Positions 17,185 to 26,500 of a stretch of DNA of 34,051 nucleotides are shown here, piece by piece. This DNA is from Cryomorphaceae bacterium (GTDB lineage: Bacteria > Bacteroidota > Bacteroidia > Flavobacteriales > Schleiferiaceae). The notes beneath the pieces are model-generated. The model had not been told where the DNA came from. It worked only from the letters and a program-made list of their open reading frames with translations, and made no database searches. The position numbers and the translations under genes are program-made. How positions within the stretch are numbered: position 1 is the first letter of the stretch; every line of letters begins with the position of its first letter. Where the stretch lies: contig PXCF01000139.1 of the NCBI GenBank assembly GCA_003566715.1, positions 82,275-116,325 on the forward strand. The letters run 5' to 3'.

Positions 17185-18351
17185 ATGAATATTCCCCATC
17201 GTTTATTTGTCATGTTATTTATGTTGTTGACAACATCTGTCGGCGCCCAATTAAATACAATTGACAGAAATGTGGTTACCACCGCTGTTCCCTTTTTGGC
17301 CATTTCGCCTGATTCTAGGAGTGGTGCCATGGGTGACGTAGGTGTAGCTACCAGCGCCGATGCTAATTCCATTCACTGGAATCCTGCCAAGCTCGCCTTC
17401 TTAGAAGATGGCGCGCGTTCTTTTGCCTTGTCTTATACGCCATGGTTACAGCAGTTGGTTCCCGATATCAACTTGGCTTACCTGTCGTACGCCCATCAAT
17501 TAGATAAAAACCAAGCCTTTGCCGTAGATTTTCGCTTCTTTAGTCTGGGGGAAATTCAATATACGGATCAGCAGGGCCTCGATATCGGCACTTACTCTTC
17601 TAATGAATTTGCATTGAGTGGTGCCTATGCCCTCAAACTTTCAAGAAATCTCTCGGCTGGGGTGGCTTTGAGGTATATTTATTCAAACCTAACTCAAGCT
17701 GCTGGCGCACAAGCCATCGGTCAGAACATTACACCCGGACAGTCTTTTGCATCGGATGTTAGTTTGTTTTACGAAGGCGAGCGCTTTGTGATGGAAGGTG
17801 GACAAACCGGACGCTTTTTGGCCGGATTAAACATATCTAACCTCGGAACGAAAATCCGCTATACCGAAACCACGCCATCGGACTTTATTCCTACCAATCT
17901 TCGCTTAGGTGCCGGGTTCATTTGGGGCATAGACCAATATATCGATCTCGGGTTACACTTGGAGGCCAATAAGTTGATGGTGCCTACACCGCCTCTTCGC
18001 GATAATGAAGGTAATATTATTGCCGGAATGGAAAATGATGTGCCTTTCTTTCAAGGCGTATTTCAATCATTTTACGACGCTCCCGGAGGGTTTACGGAAG
18101 AAATGCAAGAGGTTGTTATTAATGCCGGCGTTGAAATGTGGTACGACCAAAAGTTTGCCCTTCGCGCAGGTTACCAGCACGAAGCCATCGATAAAGGTGG
18201 ACGTCAATACGCTACGTTGGGATTGGGCTTGCGTTTTAATGTGTTTGGCCTAGACTTTTCATATCTAATTCCCACGACAAGAGTGCGTAATCCTCTGGAA
18301 AACACCTTGCGTTTTACCTTGTTCTGGAACCTTCATAAAGCTGAGTCTTAA
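17185..18351 (+). CDS. porV: T9SS outer-membrane protein PorV (LptO)
   Basis: PorV is an outer-membrane barrel of the FadL-like superfamily. It receives clients leaving the secretion pore and passes them to PorU. The mature protein begins after GAQ near residue 21, with the family block FLAISPDSRSGAMGDVGVATSADANSIHWNPAKLAF, and continues as alternating barrel strands to the end (LRFTLFWNLH). I chose the ATG at 17185 because it gives a compact signal peptide (MNIPHRLFVMLFMLL). The frame is open back to 17146, which would place 13 non-hydrophobic residues in front. The 388-residue length suits the family. It lies downstream of porU and directly abuts cdd. In F. johnsoniae porU and porV are also adjacent. 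Confidence 0.95.
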   Translation: MNIPHRLFVMLFMLLTTSVGAQLNTIDRNVVTTAVPFLAISPDSRSGAMGDVGVATSADANSIHWNPAKLAFLEDGARSFALSYTPWLQQLVPDINLAYLSYAHQLDKNQAFAVDFRFFSLGEIQYTDQQGLDIGTYSSNEFALSGAYALKLSRNLSAGVALRYIYSNLTQAAGAQAIGQNITPGQSFASDVSLFYEGERFVMEGGQTGRFLAGLNISNLGTKIRYTETTPSDFIPTNLRLGAGFIWGIDQYIDLGLHLEANKLMVPTPPLRDNEGNIIAGMENDVPFFQGVFQSFYDAPGGFTEEMQEVVINAGVEMWYDQKFALRAGYQHEAIDKGGRQYATLGLGLRFNVFGLDFSYLIPTTRVRNPLENTLRFTLFWNLHKAES

Positions 18352-18822
18352 TTGAAATCGCACAACATCAACATTCAATATACCGAGTTGGAGGTAGATG
18401 AATTGTCTGGTGAACTTCTGAAACTTTATCAATCGGCCAAGAAAGCATCCCAAACAGCCTACGCCCCGTATTCGAAATTTCACGTAGGTTCAGCACTGTT
18501 AATGGATGATAAAACGGTGATAACCGGATCTAATCAGGAAAATGCTGCCTATCCTTCAGGCCTGTGTGCTGAACGCGTAGCACTCTTTTTCGCCGGTGCA
18601 CATGCGCCGCAATCAAAAGTATTGGTTTTAATGGTGTATGTGCCCGGAGTCAACCGTCCTGCAGCGCCATGTGGAAGCTGTTTACAGGTTATGGCTGAAA
18701 CGGAAGACCGTCAAAGCAATCCATTCAAAGTCATATTAGCTAATGATGAGCGTGTATTCATGATGAATGATGTGCAAGCCTTGCTTCCATTTCGCTTTGG
18801 AAAAAGAAATTTACTGAGTTAA
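18352..18822 (+). CDS. cdd: Cytidine deaminase, TTG start directly after porV stop
   Basis: This enzyme deaminates cytidine and deoxycytidine to uridine forms in pyrimidine salvage in the cytosol. The 156-residue product is of the small tetrameric class. Zinc ligands are cysteine 72 in LCAERVALF (with catalytic glutamate 74) and cysteines 107 and 110 in PCGSCLQ; ENAAYPSG precedes them. No ATG is available in the right place: the reading frame begins with TTG at 18352, immediately after the TAA of porV (18349-18351). Translation is therefore probably linked to termination on porV. The linkage to the T9SS genes looks positional rather than functional. Confidence 0.92.
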   Translation: MKSHNINIQYTELEVDELSGELLKLYQSAKKASQTAYAPYSKFHVGSALLMDDKTVITGSNQENAAYPSGLCAERVALFFAGAHAPQSKVLVLMVYVPGVNRPAAPCGSCLQVMAETEDRQSNPFKVILANDERVFMMNDVQALLPFRFGKRNLLS

Positions 18823-18989
18823 CTTTCAGAACCTGAAGGCGTTTATCCGTCTTCGACTGTTTGTCTATCTTGGTGGCAAGCACTTGTAATAAGCGGATAT
18901 CCATCATTAGGGATATTTTCTAATGTTATATCATTGGTCACAACATTTTGCATTCTATTTTTGCGTGCGAAACTGATTCGTATAATTGG

Positions 18990-19020
18990 TTGCCGTACTT
19001 ATAAATTTTATTCACCTTTG
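18990..19020 (+). promoter_or_regulatory. Candidate promoter of pdhA
   Basis: TTG at 18990-18992 and CACCTTTG at 19013-19020 are 20 bases apart. The second element differs from TAnnTTTG at the first base only. It ends 13 bases before the pdhA ATG, implying a very short leader. Confidence 0.45.
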
Positions 19021-19033
19021 AAGTGTTATCGCT

Positions 19034-20035
19034 ATGGCGAAGAAAAAACGTTTGACAAAGAATATATACCTTCAGTGGTATGAAGACATGCTGTTTTGGC
19101 GCAAGTTTGAAGACAAAGCTTCGGCCCTTTACATCCAACAAAAAATTCGCGGGTTTTTGCACTTATATAACGGTCAGGAAGCTGTTTTAGCAGGGTCGGT
19201 ATTGGCGATGGAAGAAGGTGATAAAATGATCACCGGTTATCGCAACCATGTCCAACCAATAGCACTTGGTGTAGATCCGCGGAGAATCATGGCAGAGTTA
19301 ATGGGTAAAGAAACCGGAACCAGTAAAGGTAAAGGTGGATCCATGCACATGTTTTCTAAAGAGCATCACTTTTATGGCGGTCACGGAATCGTTGGAGGGC
19401 AAATTCCTCTCGGTGCCGGTTTGGCTTTTGCGGATAAATACAAGGGCAATAAAAATGTGACTTTGACGTATATGGGCGATGGTGCCGTAAGACAAGGCGC
19501 CTTCCACGAAACGCTCAACATGGCCATGTTGTATAAGTTACCGGTGGTCTTTATTGTAGAAAATAACGGATATGCCATGGGAACCTCCGTTGCCCGTAGC
19601 GCCAATCACACCGATATCTACAAATTGGGTCTGGGGTACGAAATGCCTTGCGACTACTTTGACGGAATGGATCCCGCAGCCACCTACGATGCCATGCATG
19701 AAGCTGTAGAAAGAGCTCGCAAAGACAATACGCCTACACTTTTAGAAGCGAGAACCTATAGGTATAAAGGTCACTCTATGAGTGATGCTCAGCAGTACCG
19801 AACCAAAGACGAAGTTGCAGAGTATCAAAAGGTAGACCCAATCACCATCGTACTCAATGTCATTAAAGAGAAAGAGTACGCCACCAAAGAGGAAATCGAA
19901 GAGATTGATAATCGCGTTAAGGCCCGCGTGAAAGAATGCGTAGATTTTGCTGAAAACAGTGATTTCCCTAGCGACGAAGCGATCTATGAAGATATCTATG
20001 CCCAGGAAGATTATCCATTTTTGAAAATACAATAG
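19034..20035 (+). CDS. pdhA: Pyruvate dehydrogenase E1 component, alpha subunit
   Basis: This is the alpha half of the thiamine-diphosphate E1 enzyme, which decarboxylates pyruvate and passes the acetyl group to E2. The 333-residue protein has GFLHLYNGQEAV, GYRNHVQP, the region GGSMHMFSKEHHFYGGHGIVGGQIPLGAGLAFA, and the thiamine-diphosphate binding motif GDGAVRQGAFHETLNMA ending in VENNGYAMG. RYKGHSMSDAQQYRTKDEV matches the conserved phosphorylation-loop region of E1 alpha. The E2 gene starts four bases after the stop, so they form one operon. The E1 beta partner is not encoded here and must lie elsewhere, as in other Flavobacteriales. Branched-chain E1 alpha is an alternative, but the sequence and E2 neighbour favour pyruvate. 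Confidence 0.95.
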   Translation: MAKKKRLTKNIYLQWYEDMLFWRKFEDKASALYIQQKIRGFLHLYNGQEAVLAGSVLAMEEGDKMITGYRNHVQPIALGVDPRRIMAELMGKETGTSKGKGGSMHMFSKEHHFYGGHGIVGGQIPLGAGLAFADKYKGNKNVTLTYMGDGAVRQGAFHETLNMAMLYKLPVVFIVENNGYAMGTSVARSANHTDIYKLGLGYEMPCDYFDGMDPAATYDAMHEAVERARKDNTPTLLEARTYRYKGHSMSDAQQYRTKDEVAEYQKVDPITIVLNVIKEKEYATKEEIEEIDNRVKARVKECVDFAENSDFPSDEAIYEDIYAQEDYPFLKIQ

Positions 20036-20039
20036 TACT

Positions 20040-21293
20040 ATGGCAGAAGTAATTAAAATGCCCCGTCTGAGTGACACCATGCAAGAAGGAACCGTAGCTA
20101 AATGGCACGTAAAGGTTGGTGATAAAGTCAATGAAGGCGATCTCTTGGCTGAAATTGAAACCGATAAGGCCACCATGGAGTTTGAGTCTTTTGAAGAAGG
20201 CGTTTTGCTACATATTGGCGTTGAAGAAGGTGGAAGCGCACCCGTGGATTCCATTTTAGCCATTCTTGGAGAAAAAGGTGAAGATATCCAATCACTGCTA
20301 GATGGCGACGTTGCTGATGATGATGTGGATGAAGATAAAGCATCTTCAGCATCTGATGATGAATCATCAGAAGACAGCAAATCTGAAGAAACCAAAGAAG
20401 AGCCGTCTAAAAAGGCAGAATCCCAATCAAGTGGAAGCGACGAGGACGATCGCTTGAAGGTTTCCCCATTAGCTAGAAAAATGGCTGAGGACAAAGGGAT
20501 TGACCTTGCGGATGTGAAGGGTAGTGGCGATGGAGGTCGTATCGTGAAACGCGATATTGAAGACTTTAAACCACAATCGAAACCAGCAGCTGTTTCGACA
20601 GCTGCCAGTGGCGATGCTTACGACGAAGAGCCCGTATCTCAAATGAGAAAAACCATTGCTCGTCGTTTGAGTGACTCTAAGTTTACGGCACCACATTTCT
20701 ATCTCACCATGGAAATCAACATGGACAAAGCTCTTGAGACCAGAAAGTCTATCAATGCTGCCGATGATGTGAAAATTTCTGTCAATGATATGATCATTAA
20801 GGCATGTGCTGTTGCGCTAAAACAACATCCGGCTATCAACTCATCATGGATGGGGGATACCATACGTCGCAACCACCACATCAATATTGGTGTAGCGGTT
20901 GCCGTTGATGAAGGTCTATTGGTGCCGGTCGTTCGCAATGCCGATCAAAAAGGTTTGATGACCATTGGCAATGAAGTTAGAGATTTTGCCGGAAAAGCTC
21001 GCGACAAGAAACTACAGCCTGCTGATTGGGAAGGAAACACCTTTACCATTTCCAATTTGGGGATGTTTGGTATCGACGAATTTACCGCCATCATTAATCC
21101 ACCTGACGCTTGTATCTTGGCTGTTGGTGGGGTAAAAGAAGTGCCGGTTGTTCGCGATGGTTCCCTTAAAGTAGGAAGCGTAATGAAAGTGACACTCAGC
21201 TGCGATCACCGCATCGTAGATGGGGTTACCGGAGCGAAGTTTTTACAAACAGTGAAGGGTATGTTGGAGGATCCAATGCGCATGCTCCTTTAA
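20040..21293 (+). CDS. pdhC: Pyruvate dehydrogenase E2, dihydrolipoamide acetyltransferase
   Basis: E2 forms the core of the pyruvate dehydrogenase complex and transfers acetyl from lipoamide to coenzyme A. The 417-residue protein has one lipoyl domain (residues 1-78) with lipoylated lysine 43 in ETDKATMEFE. A flexible acidic and serine-rich linker (about 90-135) is followed by the E1/E3-binding domain (about 138-178, VSPLARKMAEDKGIDL, GGRIVKRDI) and a second linker. The catalytic domain starts near 195 (VSQMRKTIARRLSDSK) and includes SCDHRIVDGVTGA, with catalytic histidine 390 and aspartate 394. It follows pdhA by four bases. The operon ends at the strong hairpin 21316-21341. E3 is not in the window. 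Confidence 0.96.
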   Translation: MAEVIKMPRLSDTMQEGTVAKWHVKVGDKVNEGDLLAEIETDKATMEFESFEEGVLLHIGVEEGGSAPVDSILAILGEKGEDIQSLLDGDVADDDVDEDKASSASDDESSEDSKSEETKEEPSKKAESQSSGSDEDDRLKVSPLARKMAEDKGIDLADVKGSGDGGRIVKRDIEDFKPQSKPAAVSTAASGDAYDEEPVSQMRKTIARRLSDSKFTAPHFYLTMEINMDKALETRKSINAADDVKISVNDMIIKACAVALKQHPAINSSWMGDTIRRNHHINIGVAVAVDEGLLVPVVRNADQKGLMTIGNEVRDFAGKARDKKLQPADWEGNTFTISNLGMFGIDEFTAIINPPDACILAVGGVKEVPVVRDGSLKVGSVMKVTLSCDHRIVDGVTGAKFLQTVKGMLEDPMRMLL

Positions 21294-21315
21294 TTGCAAT
21301 ACACATACAACTATG

Positions 21316-21341
21316 AAAAGACGGGGCATGCCCCGTCTTTT
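21316..21341. terminator. Strong bidirectional terminator after pdhC
   Basis: AAAAGACGGGGC (21316-21327) pairs with GCCCCGTCTTTT (21330-21341), with a practical loop of CATG, and runs into further T. It sits between the convergent pdhC and permease genes and can act on both strands. Confidence 0.9.
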
Positions 21342-21382
21342 TTTTAGATGCCTCGTCCTTTTTGCAAATATTGTAAGATTTG

Positions 21383-22639
21383 CTATCTAAAAGCAATGGT
21401 TTTTGCCGGTTTGATGCGGCTGATGTAGAGACTAGGTAATAAGAGGCAGAGCAAGCAGAACGCGATGGTTACGGCATTGATGCCGACAATCCACGACCAA
21501 TGAAGGTGAATGGGAACAGCGCTGACGTAGTATACCGACTGATCGAGTTTGATGGGTTCAAAGTAGTACTGCACAAAGGCAAAGCCCAAACCTATAAAGT
21601 TTCCCCATAAAAGTCCTAGAGAAATAAGATAAGCGCTTTTGTTGAGGAATATTTTTCTTACTAAAGCATTGCTGGCGCCCATGGCCTTTAGTGTGCCAAT
21701 CATGCGGGTACGTTCTAAAAGCATAATCATTAAGGCAGAAGAAATGTTGATGGCCGATACAATGAGCATCACAATAAAAATAATGAGTATGTTGACGTCA
21801 AATAGATCTACCCATTGAAAAACCTGCTCGTACTGAGCGCGTGCAGAAATAGCCTCTACATCGTAAGGAACACGTTCACGAATTACAGCAGCCATTTCGT
21901 CCATGTCGTATCCCTTGTCGAGAAAGATTTCAAATCCACCAACCGCGTTGCTGTCCCAACCATTGACGCGAAGTAAATGCCTTAAATCACCCAGTACCAG
22001 TTGCTCGTCTATCTGCTCCAGACCGGTGCTGTAAATCCCACTTATATAAAAGTAACGCAATAATGGCGGCTGAGGTGCCGGTCTAAAAAAATACATGGCA
22101 ATGCGCTCTCCTTCATCAATAGCCAGCAAATCATACAGGTACCGGGATACGAGGATACTGTCATTAGGTTGCTCCAACGTCAAATCGGGAACTTTACCGG
22201 ATTCCAATGAATTTTCAATAAAAGGCGCATTGTATTCAGCGTCTATGCCCTTAAAAATGGCACCCTCAAAAAAAGATGCAGACTTAATAATGCCTGCTCG
22301 ATTTCCTACAGCCTGCATTGCAGTAACACCAGGTAAGGCTGCTATGTCTTCAATCCATTCCGATTCGGGTAAAATAGGCGAATGTTCCAGGCCAATACTG
22401 CTTTCGTAAGACCTTAGTGAAACGTGCCCGGAAAATGACGTTAGTCGATTTTTGATTTCAATTTGCAATCCCAATCCGGTAGCCATTGAAATAATCATGA
22501 CCGCAACGGAAAAGGCAATGGCCGCAACGGACAAGCGAATGACCGGTCTGCTGAAACTCTTTTTGGCGTTGGTGGCCGCAATTAAACGGCGCGAAATAAA
22601 CCAAGCTGTTGACAAAGTGAATGGGTTTTGAATAGACAA
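21383..22639 (-). CDS. FtsX/LolC-type ABC transporter permease
   Basis: This is an inner-membrane permease of the MacB/FtsX superfamily, in the branch that includes LolC and LolE, which extract lipoproteins from the inner membrane. The 418-residue protein has the usual layout: an N-terminal cytoplasmic stretch FISRRLI, one membrane helix (about 33-60, IRLSVAAIAFSVAVMIISMA), a large periplasmic domain (about 60-270), and three C-terminal helices. The FtsX motif LMIMLLERTRMIGTLKAMGA joins the first two of these. The matching ATPase is not adjacent, which is common for this group in Bacteroidota. It lies 46 bases behind recQ on the same strand and is the last gene of that run. The Lol role is likely but not proven by sequence alone. 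Confidence 0.8.
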   Translation of the reverse strand: MSIQNPFTLSTAWFISRRLIAATNAKKSFSRPVIRLSVAAIAFSVAVMIISMATGLGLQIEIKNRLTSFSGHVSLRSYESSIGLEHSPILPESEWIEDIAALPGVTAMQAVGNRAGIIKSASFFEGAIFKGIDAEYNAPFIENSLESGKVPDLTLEQPNDSILVSRYLYDLLAIDEGERIAMYFFRPAPQPPLLRYFYISGIYSTGLEQIDEQLVLGDLRHLLRVNGWDSNAVGGFEIFLDKGYDMDEMAAVIRERVPYDVEAISARAQYEQVFQWVDLFDVNILIIFIVMLIVSAINISSALMIMLLERTRMIGTLKAMGASNALVRKIFLNKSAYLISLGLLWGNFIGLGFAFVQYYFEPIKLDQSVYYVSAVPIHLHWSWIVGINAVTIAFCLLCLLLPSLYISRIKPAKTIAFR

Positions 22640-22685
22640 ATGATCGATGGCAGCATCACAATGTCACTTGTAAAACAATTGCGGT

Positions 22686-24869
22686 TTAGTTGGCTACTTC
22701 AGACATAAACTTGATGCGTACCATACGTAGTTCTTCTTCCGAAAACTCTCCATCAAACTCGTCCATGGCATCATCAATGCTGTCGGAATCAGATTCCATA
22801 AAATACTCGTAGATGTCATCAACCTGATCTTCATCCATGATGCTGTTCAGGTAATAGTCTATGTTAATTTTGGTGCCTGAGTTAACAATTATATCGATTT
22901 CGTCCAACAGTTCAGATAATTCCAGACTCTTGGCGCGTGCAAGGTCGTCAAGAGGGATTTTTCTATCGGTACTTTGAATGATATAAACCTTTAGTCCGGA
23001 TTTATTGACAACGGATTTAACCACTAAATCCTCGGTTTTTTCAATATCGTTATCTTCTACGTATTGCTTGATTAGCGAGATAAAGGGTTGTCCAAATTTA
23101 TGAGCCTTTCCTTCTCCAACCCCCGGTAGTTGCTTTAATTCGTCAATGGACGTAGGGTAATGGGTTGCCATTTCACTCAGACTGTTTTCTTGAAATACGG
23201 CATAAGGGGGAACCCCTTTCTTTTGCGCTTCTTTACGGGTAAGGTCTTTGAGCATATTGAAAAGGTTGCTGTCTAAGGCCGTAGCACCCTTTTGCATGCT
23301 CACCATATCATCCCCATCGGCGTCGTCATAATTGTGATCCTTGCTGATTAAAAATTCAGTTGGATTCTCAAAGAATGCTTTCCCTTTTTCATTGACCTTC
23401 AATAATCCGTAGCTTTCAATATCTTTGTCGATGAAACTGCGAACAATCAATTGGCGAATCACTGTCATCCAGTGTCTTTCGTCCTTGTCTGCCCCTTCTC
23501 CAAAAATGTCGGATTGATTTACTTTGTACGCCTTAATGCGTGAGGTTAATTCACCAATCAGAATTTGGGCAATTTGTGGTGCTTTAAACTTGCTGTTGGT
23601 CTCTGAAATTGCCCGAATAACCAGCGCAGCATCTTCTCTGGCATCAAATTGCTCTCGGGGATGACGACAGTTATCGCACATTTCTTTGCAGTTGTCGTCG
23701 TCGAAAACTTCTCCAAAGTAATACAACAAGTATTTTCGGCGACAGCCACCATTTTCTACGTACCCCACCGTTTCTGCAAGGAGCTGCTTGCCAATTTCTT
23801 GTTCGGCAACGGGCTTGTTGTGCATAAACTTCTCCAGCTTCTCAATGTCTTTATAGTCATAAAAGGCCAGACAAATACCTTCTCCGCCATCGCGTCCGGC
23901 ACGCCCGGTTTCTTGATAATAACTTTCCAGACTTTTAGGAATGTCGTGGTGAATGACAAAGCGTACATCAGGCTTGTCGATACCCATACCGAATGCAATG
24001 GTTGCAACGATGACATCGGTTTCTTCCATTAGGAACATGTCTTGATGTCGCGCCCGCGTGGTCGCGTCAAGTCCGGCGTGATAGGGGAGTGCTTTAATGC
24101 CGTTCACCTGAAGTGTTTGGGCAATCTCCTCTACTTTTTTCCTGCTCAAACAGTAGATGATGCCACTTTTGCCAATGTGTTGACGAACAAACTTAATGAT
24201 TTCCTTTTCGATGTTCACCTTAGGGCGAACTTCATAATAAAGATTTTCACGGTTAAAAGACGTTTTAAACACGTGTGTCTCATCCATCCCAAGATTTTTA
24301 ATGATATCAGATTGAACCTTGGGTGTAGCGGTAGCGGTTAACGCAATTATTGGACGCTGGCTTATGCGCTGAATGATGCTGCGTAGATTTCGGTACTCCG
24401 GACGAAAATCATGACCCCACTCAGAAATACAATGGGCTTCATCAATGGCGTAAAATGAAATGTTTTGCTGCGCCAAAAAATCGATGTTGTCGTCTTTTGT
24501 CAATGACTCAGGAGCCACGTAAAGCAGTTTGGTTTCCCCACTTTCAATATCTGCCCTTACTTGAAGGAGTTCCTTTTTAGAAAGCGAAGAATTCATGACG
24601 TGTGCAACGCCATGAGTGGTAGAGTAGCCTCGTAACGCATCAACTTGATTTTTCATCAAGGCAATCAGTGGGGAAACCACGATTGCGGTTCCTTCAGACA
24701 TCAAAGCCGGAAGTTGATAGCACAGCGATTTACCTCCTCCGGTAGGCATAATGACAAAGCCATCGTTGCCGTCGAGCAAGTTATTGATTACGGCTTCTTG
24801 ATTGCCCTTAAAAGTATCAAATCCAAAAAACTCTTTCAGCTTGTTGCTGGCACTTATTGTGTGATTCAT
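22686..24869 (-). CDS. recQ: ATP-dependent DNA helicase RecQ
   Basis: RecQ is a 3'-to-5' DNA helicase working in recombination and fork repair. The 727-residue protein has motif I MPTGGGKS at residues 41-48, the DEAH box at 143-146 (AIDEAHCISEWGHDFRPEY), TATATPKV (motif III), and motif VI YYQETGRAGRDG. A zinc-binding domain follows, with CRRKYLLYYFGE and CKEMCDNC. A winged-helix RQC region comes next, then an HRDC domain (about 545-625, with LPGVGEGKAHKFG). A further C-terminal part of about 90 residues is highly acidic. The product is longer than E. coli RecQ (about 610), as is usual for one Bacteroidota RecQ type. It is 153 bases downstream of arsC and 46 bases upstream of the permease gene. 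Confidence 0.95.
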   Translation of the reverse strand: MNHTISASNKLKEFFGFDTFKGNQEAVINNLLDGNDGFVIMPTGGGKSLCYQLPALMSEGTAIVVSPLIALMKNQVDALRGYSTTHGVAHVMNSSLSKKELLQVRADIESGETKLLYVAPESLTKDDNIDFLAQQNISFYAIDEAHCISEWGHDFRPEYRNLRSIIQRISQRPIIALTATATPKVQSDIIKNLGMDETHVFKTSFNRENLYYEVRPKVNIEKEIIKFVRQHIGKSGIIYCLSRKKVEEIAQTLQVNGIKALPYHAGLDATTRARHQDMFLMEETDVIVATIAFGMGIDKPDVRFVIHHDIPKSLESYYQETGRAGRDGGEGICLAFYDYKDIEKLEKFMHNKPVAEQEIGKQLLAETVGYVENGGCRRKYLLYYFGEVFDDDNCKEMCDNCRHPREQFDAREDAALVIRAISETNSKFKAPQIAQILIGELTSRIKAYKVNQSDIFGEGADKDERHWMTVIRQLIVRSFIDKDIESYGLLKVNEKGKAFFENPTEFLISKDHNYDDADGDDMVSMQKGATALDSNLFNMLKDLTRKEAQKKGVPPYAVFQENSLSEMATHYPTSIDELKQLPGVGEGKAHKFGQPFISLIKQYVEDNDIEKTEDLVVKSVVNKSGLKVYIIQSTDRKIPLDDLARAKSLELSELLDEIDIIVNSGTKINIDYYLNSIMDEDQVDDIYEYFMESDSDSIDDAMDEFDGEFSEEELRMVRIKFMSEVAN

Positions 24870-24981
24870 ATCAAAACATTAACTCTGATAACGGTCTTAT
24901 ATTACTGTGGACAAAACATATTTTCGCTAAGATAAACACGTTTTGTTGGTGAAAAAAACAAAGGTTTCGAAAGGTAGAAAA

Positions 24982-25013
24982 TTATTGCATATGCGCCAAA
25001 TAATTTGCAATAA
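24982..25013 (-). terminator. Possible weak terminator after arsC
   Basis: TTATTGCA and TGCAATAA arms (25013-25006 and 24989-24982 on the minus strand) form an eight-pair stem around a 16-base loop, followed by TTTT. It lies just past the arsC stop. The AT-rich stem and large loop make it weak, but it may separate arsC from recQ. Confidence 0.35.
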
Positions 25014-25022
25014 AAAAGTCGA

Positions 25023-25373
25023 TTATTTGTCTAAAAGATCTATTTCGGAAGCCGGACGTGCTATAACAGCACGGTTTTCTTTAACAACGATGGGGCGTTG
25101 CATGAGTTGAGGGTATTCAATCATGGCGAATACGAGTTCTTCATGAGAAAGCTCTTTATCGGCAAAGGTGTCTTTCCATACAGTTTCGTTTTTTCTAATA
25201 AGGTTGTCTGCAGGAATGTCCAATGCCTCGAGCACATCGCTGAGTTGATCAAACGTCAGTGGCTCATTGATATAATTTACGATGTCTATGGTTGCGTTTT
25301 TATCTTCTAAAAAAGCCAATGCTTCACGGCTTTTTTTGCATCGTGGGTTGTGGTAGATGGTATAGTAGCTCAT
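25023..25373 (-). CDS. arsC: ArsC family reductase (glutaredoxin-type arsenate reductase-like)
   Basis: This is a small thioredoxin-fold protein of the ArsC/Spx family. Glutaredoxin-dependent ArsC reduces arsenate to arsenite. The 116-residue product has the motif YHNPRCKKSREAL with the catalytic cysteine 12, then LTFDQLSDVLEALDIPADNLIRKNE and MQRPIVVKENRAVIARP. These match the arsenate-binding arginine regions of ArsC. It follows prfB by 18 bases and shares its strand. No other arsenic gene is nearby, so it may be a general housekeeping oxidoreductase of the family rather than part of a resistance operon. Confidence 0.87.
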   Translation of the reverse strand: MSYYTIYHNPRCKKSREALAFLEDKNATIDIVNYINEPLTFDQLSDVLEALDIPADNLIRKNETVWKDTFADKELSHEELVFAMIEYPQLMQRPIVVKENRAVIARPASEIDLLDK

Positions 25374-25391
25374 AGGTTTTTTATTTAATAT

Positions 25392-26495
25392 CTAATTGGT
25401 TTCTTGTGACGCTTGACCTTGCATCATCAGGAATGCTTTTAAAAATTTATCGATGTCACCATCAAGTACCCCATCGGGATCCGTACTGTCAACGCCGGTT
25501 CGCACATCTTTTACCAACTTATAGGGGTGGAGTACATAGTTGCGAATTTGAGACCCCCATTCAATTTTCTTTTTACCCGCCTCAATTTCTGCGCGCTTGG
25601 CATTACGTGCTTCGATCTCCATTTCGTATAATTGAGATTTTAGCAATTGTATGGCTTTTTCGCGGTTTTGAAGTTGAGAGCGCGTTTCAGTGTTTTCAAT
25701 AACGATGCCTGAGGGCTTGTGTTTTAAACGAACACCCGTTTCTACTTTATTGACGTTTTGTCCCCCAGCCCCGGATGATCGGAAGGTATCCCATTCGATT
25801 TCTGCCGGGTTGACATTGATTTCAATGGTGTCGTCTACAAGAGGATAGACGTACACCGATACAAAGGAGGTGTGACGCTTCGCATTGGAGTCAAACGGAG
25901 ATATACGCACCAAGCGGTGTACGCCGTTTTCGCCTTTGAGATTGCCAAAAACAAAATCCCCTTCAATTTCCAGCGTAACGCCTTTCACCCCGGCTACATC
26001 ACCCGGTAGATAGGCCAATTCTCGCACTTTAAAAGATTGTCGTTCTGCCCAACGGATATACATGCGCATAAGCATTTCTGCCCAGTCACAACTTTCTGTT
26101 CCTCCCGCACCGGCAGTTATTTGTACAACGGCATTGAGTTTGTCTTCTTCGCCGGAAAGCATATTGCGGAATTCCAATTCTTCAATTTTGTCAATACACA
26201 ACTTTCGCAGGCTCTGAAGTTCTTCATCTTCGATCAAGCCTTCTCGGTGAAACTCTTCGCCATTTTGCCATTCATCATAGTAGTTCATGGCATCTTCATA
26301 GCCGTTAACCCAAAACTTAAGGTTACGGATGTGCTTCATCACGGCCTCTGCGTTTTTTGGGTCTTCCCAAAACTCAGGCGCAGCGGTCTTTTCCTCTTCG
26401 TTGATGAGTTCTATGCGTTTGCCTTCAATATCGAGGTAGCTCTTAAGTGCCTCAAGGCGTTTGCCAATGGTTTGTGTATCTTCGCGCTCGGTCAT
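25392..26495 (-). CDS. prfB: Peptide chain release factor 2, without programmed frameshift
   Basis: RF2 ends translation at UGA and UAA. The 367-residue protein has the stop-codon recognition tripeptide SPF in [12 protein letters not shown] and the peptidyl-hydrolysis motif GGQ near residues 242-245 in [12 protein letters not shown], followed by the C-terminal [11 protein letters not shown] and GGVLD-like [12 protein letters not shown] segments. In many bacteria an in-frame UGA near codon 25 forces a +1 shift that regulates the gene. Here the matching place reads CTC GAT in [10 protein letters not shown], with no stop, so the gene is continuous. I chose ATG 26495 (MTEREDTQ) rather than the upstream 26537, because a promoter element overlaps the longer version. 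The arsC gene follows after 18 bases. Confidence 0.95.
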   Translation of the reverse strand: MTEREDTQTIGKRLEALKSYLDIEGKRIELINEEEKTAAPEFWEDPKNAEAVMKHIRNLKFWVNGYEDAMNYYDEWQNGEEFHREGLIEDEELQSLRKLCIDKIEELEFRNMLSGEEDKLNAVVQITAGAGGTESCDWAEMLMRMYIRWAERQSFKVRELAYLPGDVAGVKGVTLEIEGDFVFGNLKGENGVHRLVRISPFDSNAKRHTSFVSVYVYPLVDDTIEINVNPAEIEWDTFRSSGAGGQNVNKVETGVRLKHKPSGIVIENTETRSQLQNREKAIQLLKSQLYEMEIEARNAKRAEIEAGKKKIEWGSQIRNYVLHPYKLVKDVRTGVDSTDPDGVLDGDIDKFLKAFLMMQGQASQETN

Positions 26496-26500
26496 AGCTG

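Noticed and set aside
18825-18837. TTCAG/CTGAA hairpin after cdd
   Set aside because: Five pairs without a T-tract; likely chance.
19742-20494. 250-codon reading frame on the minus strand across pdhA and pdhC
   Set aside because: It is the antisense of the coding strand, rich in serine and aspartate because the E2 linker is biased, and has no recognisable domain.
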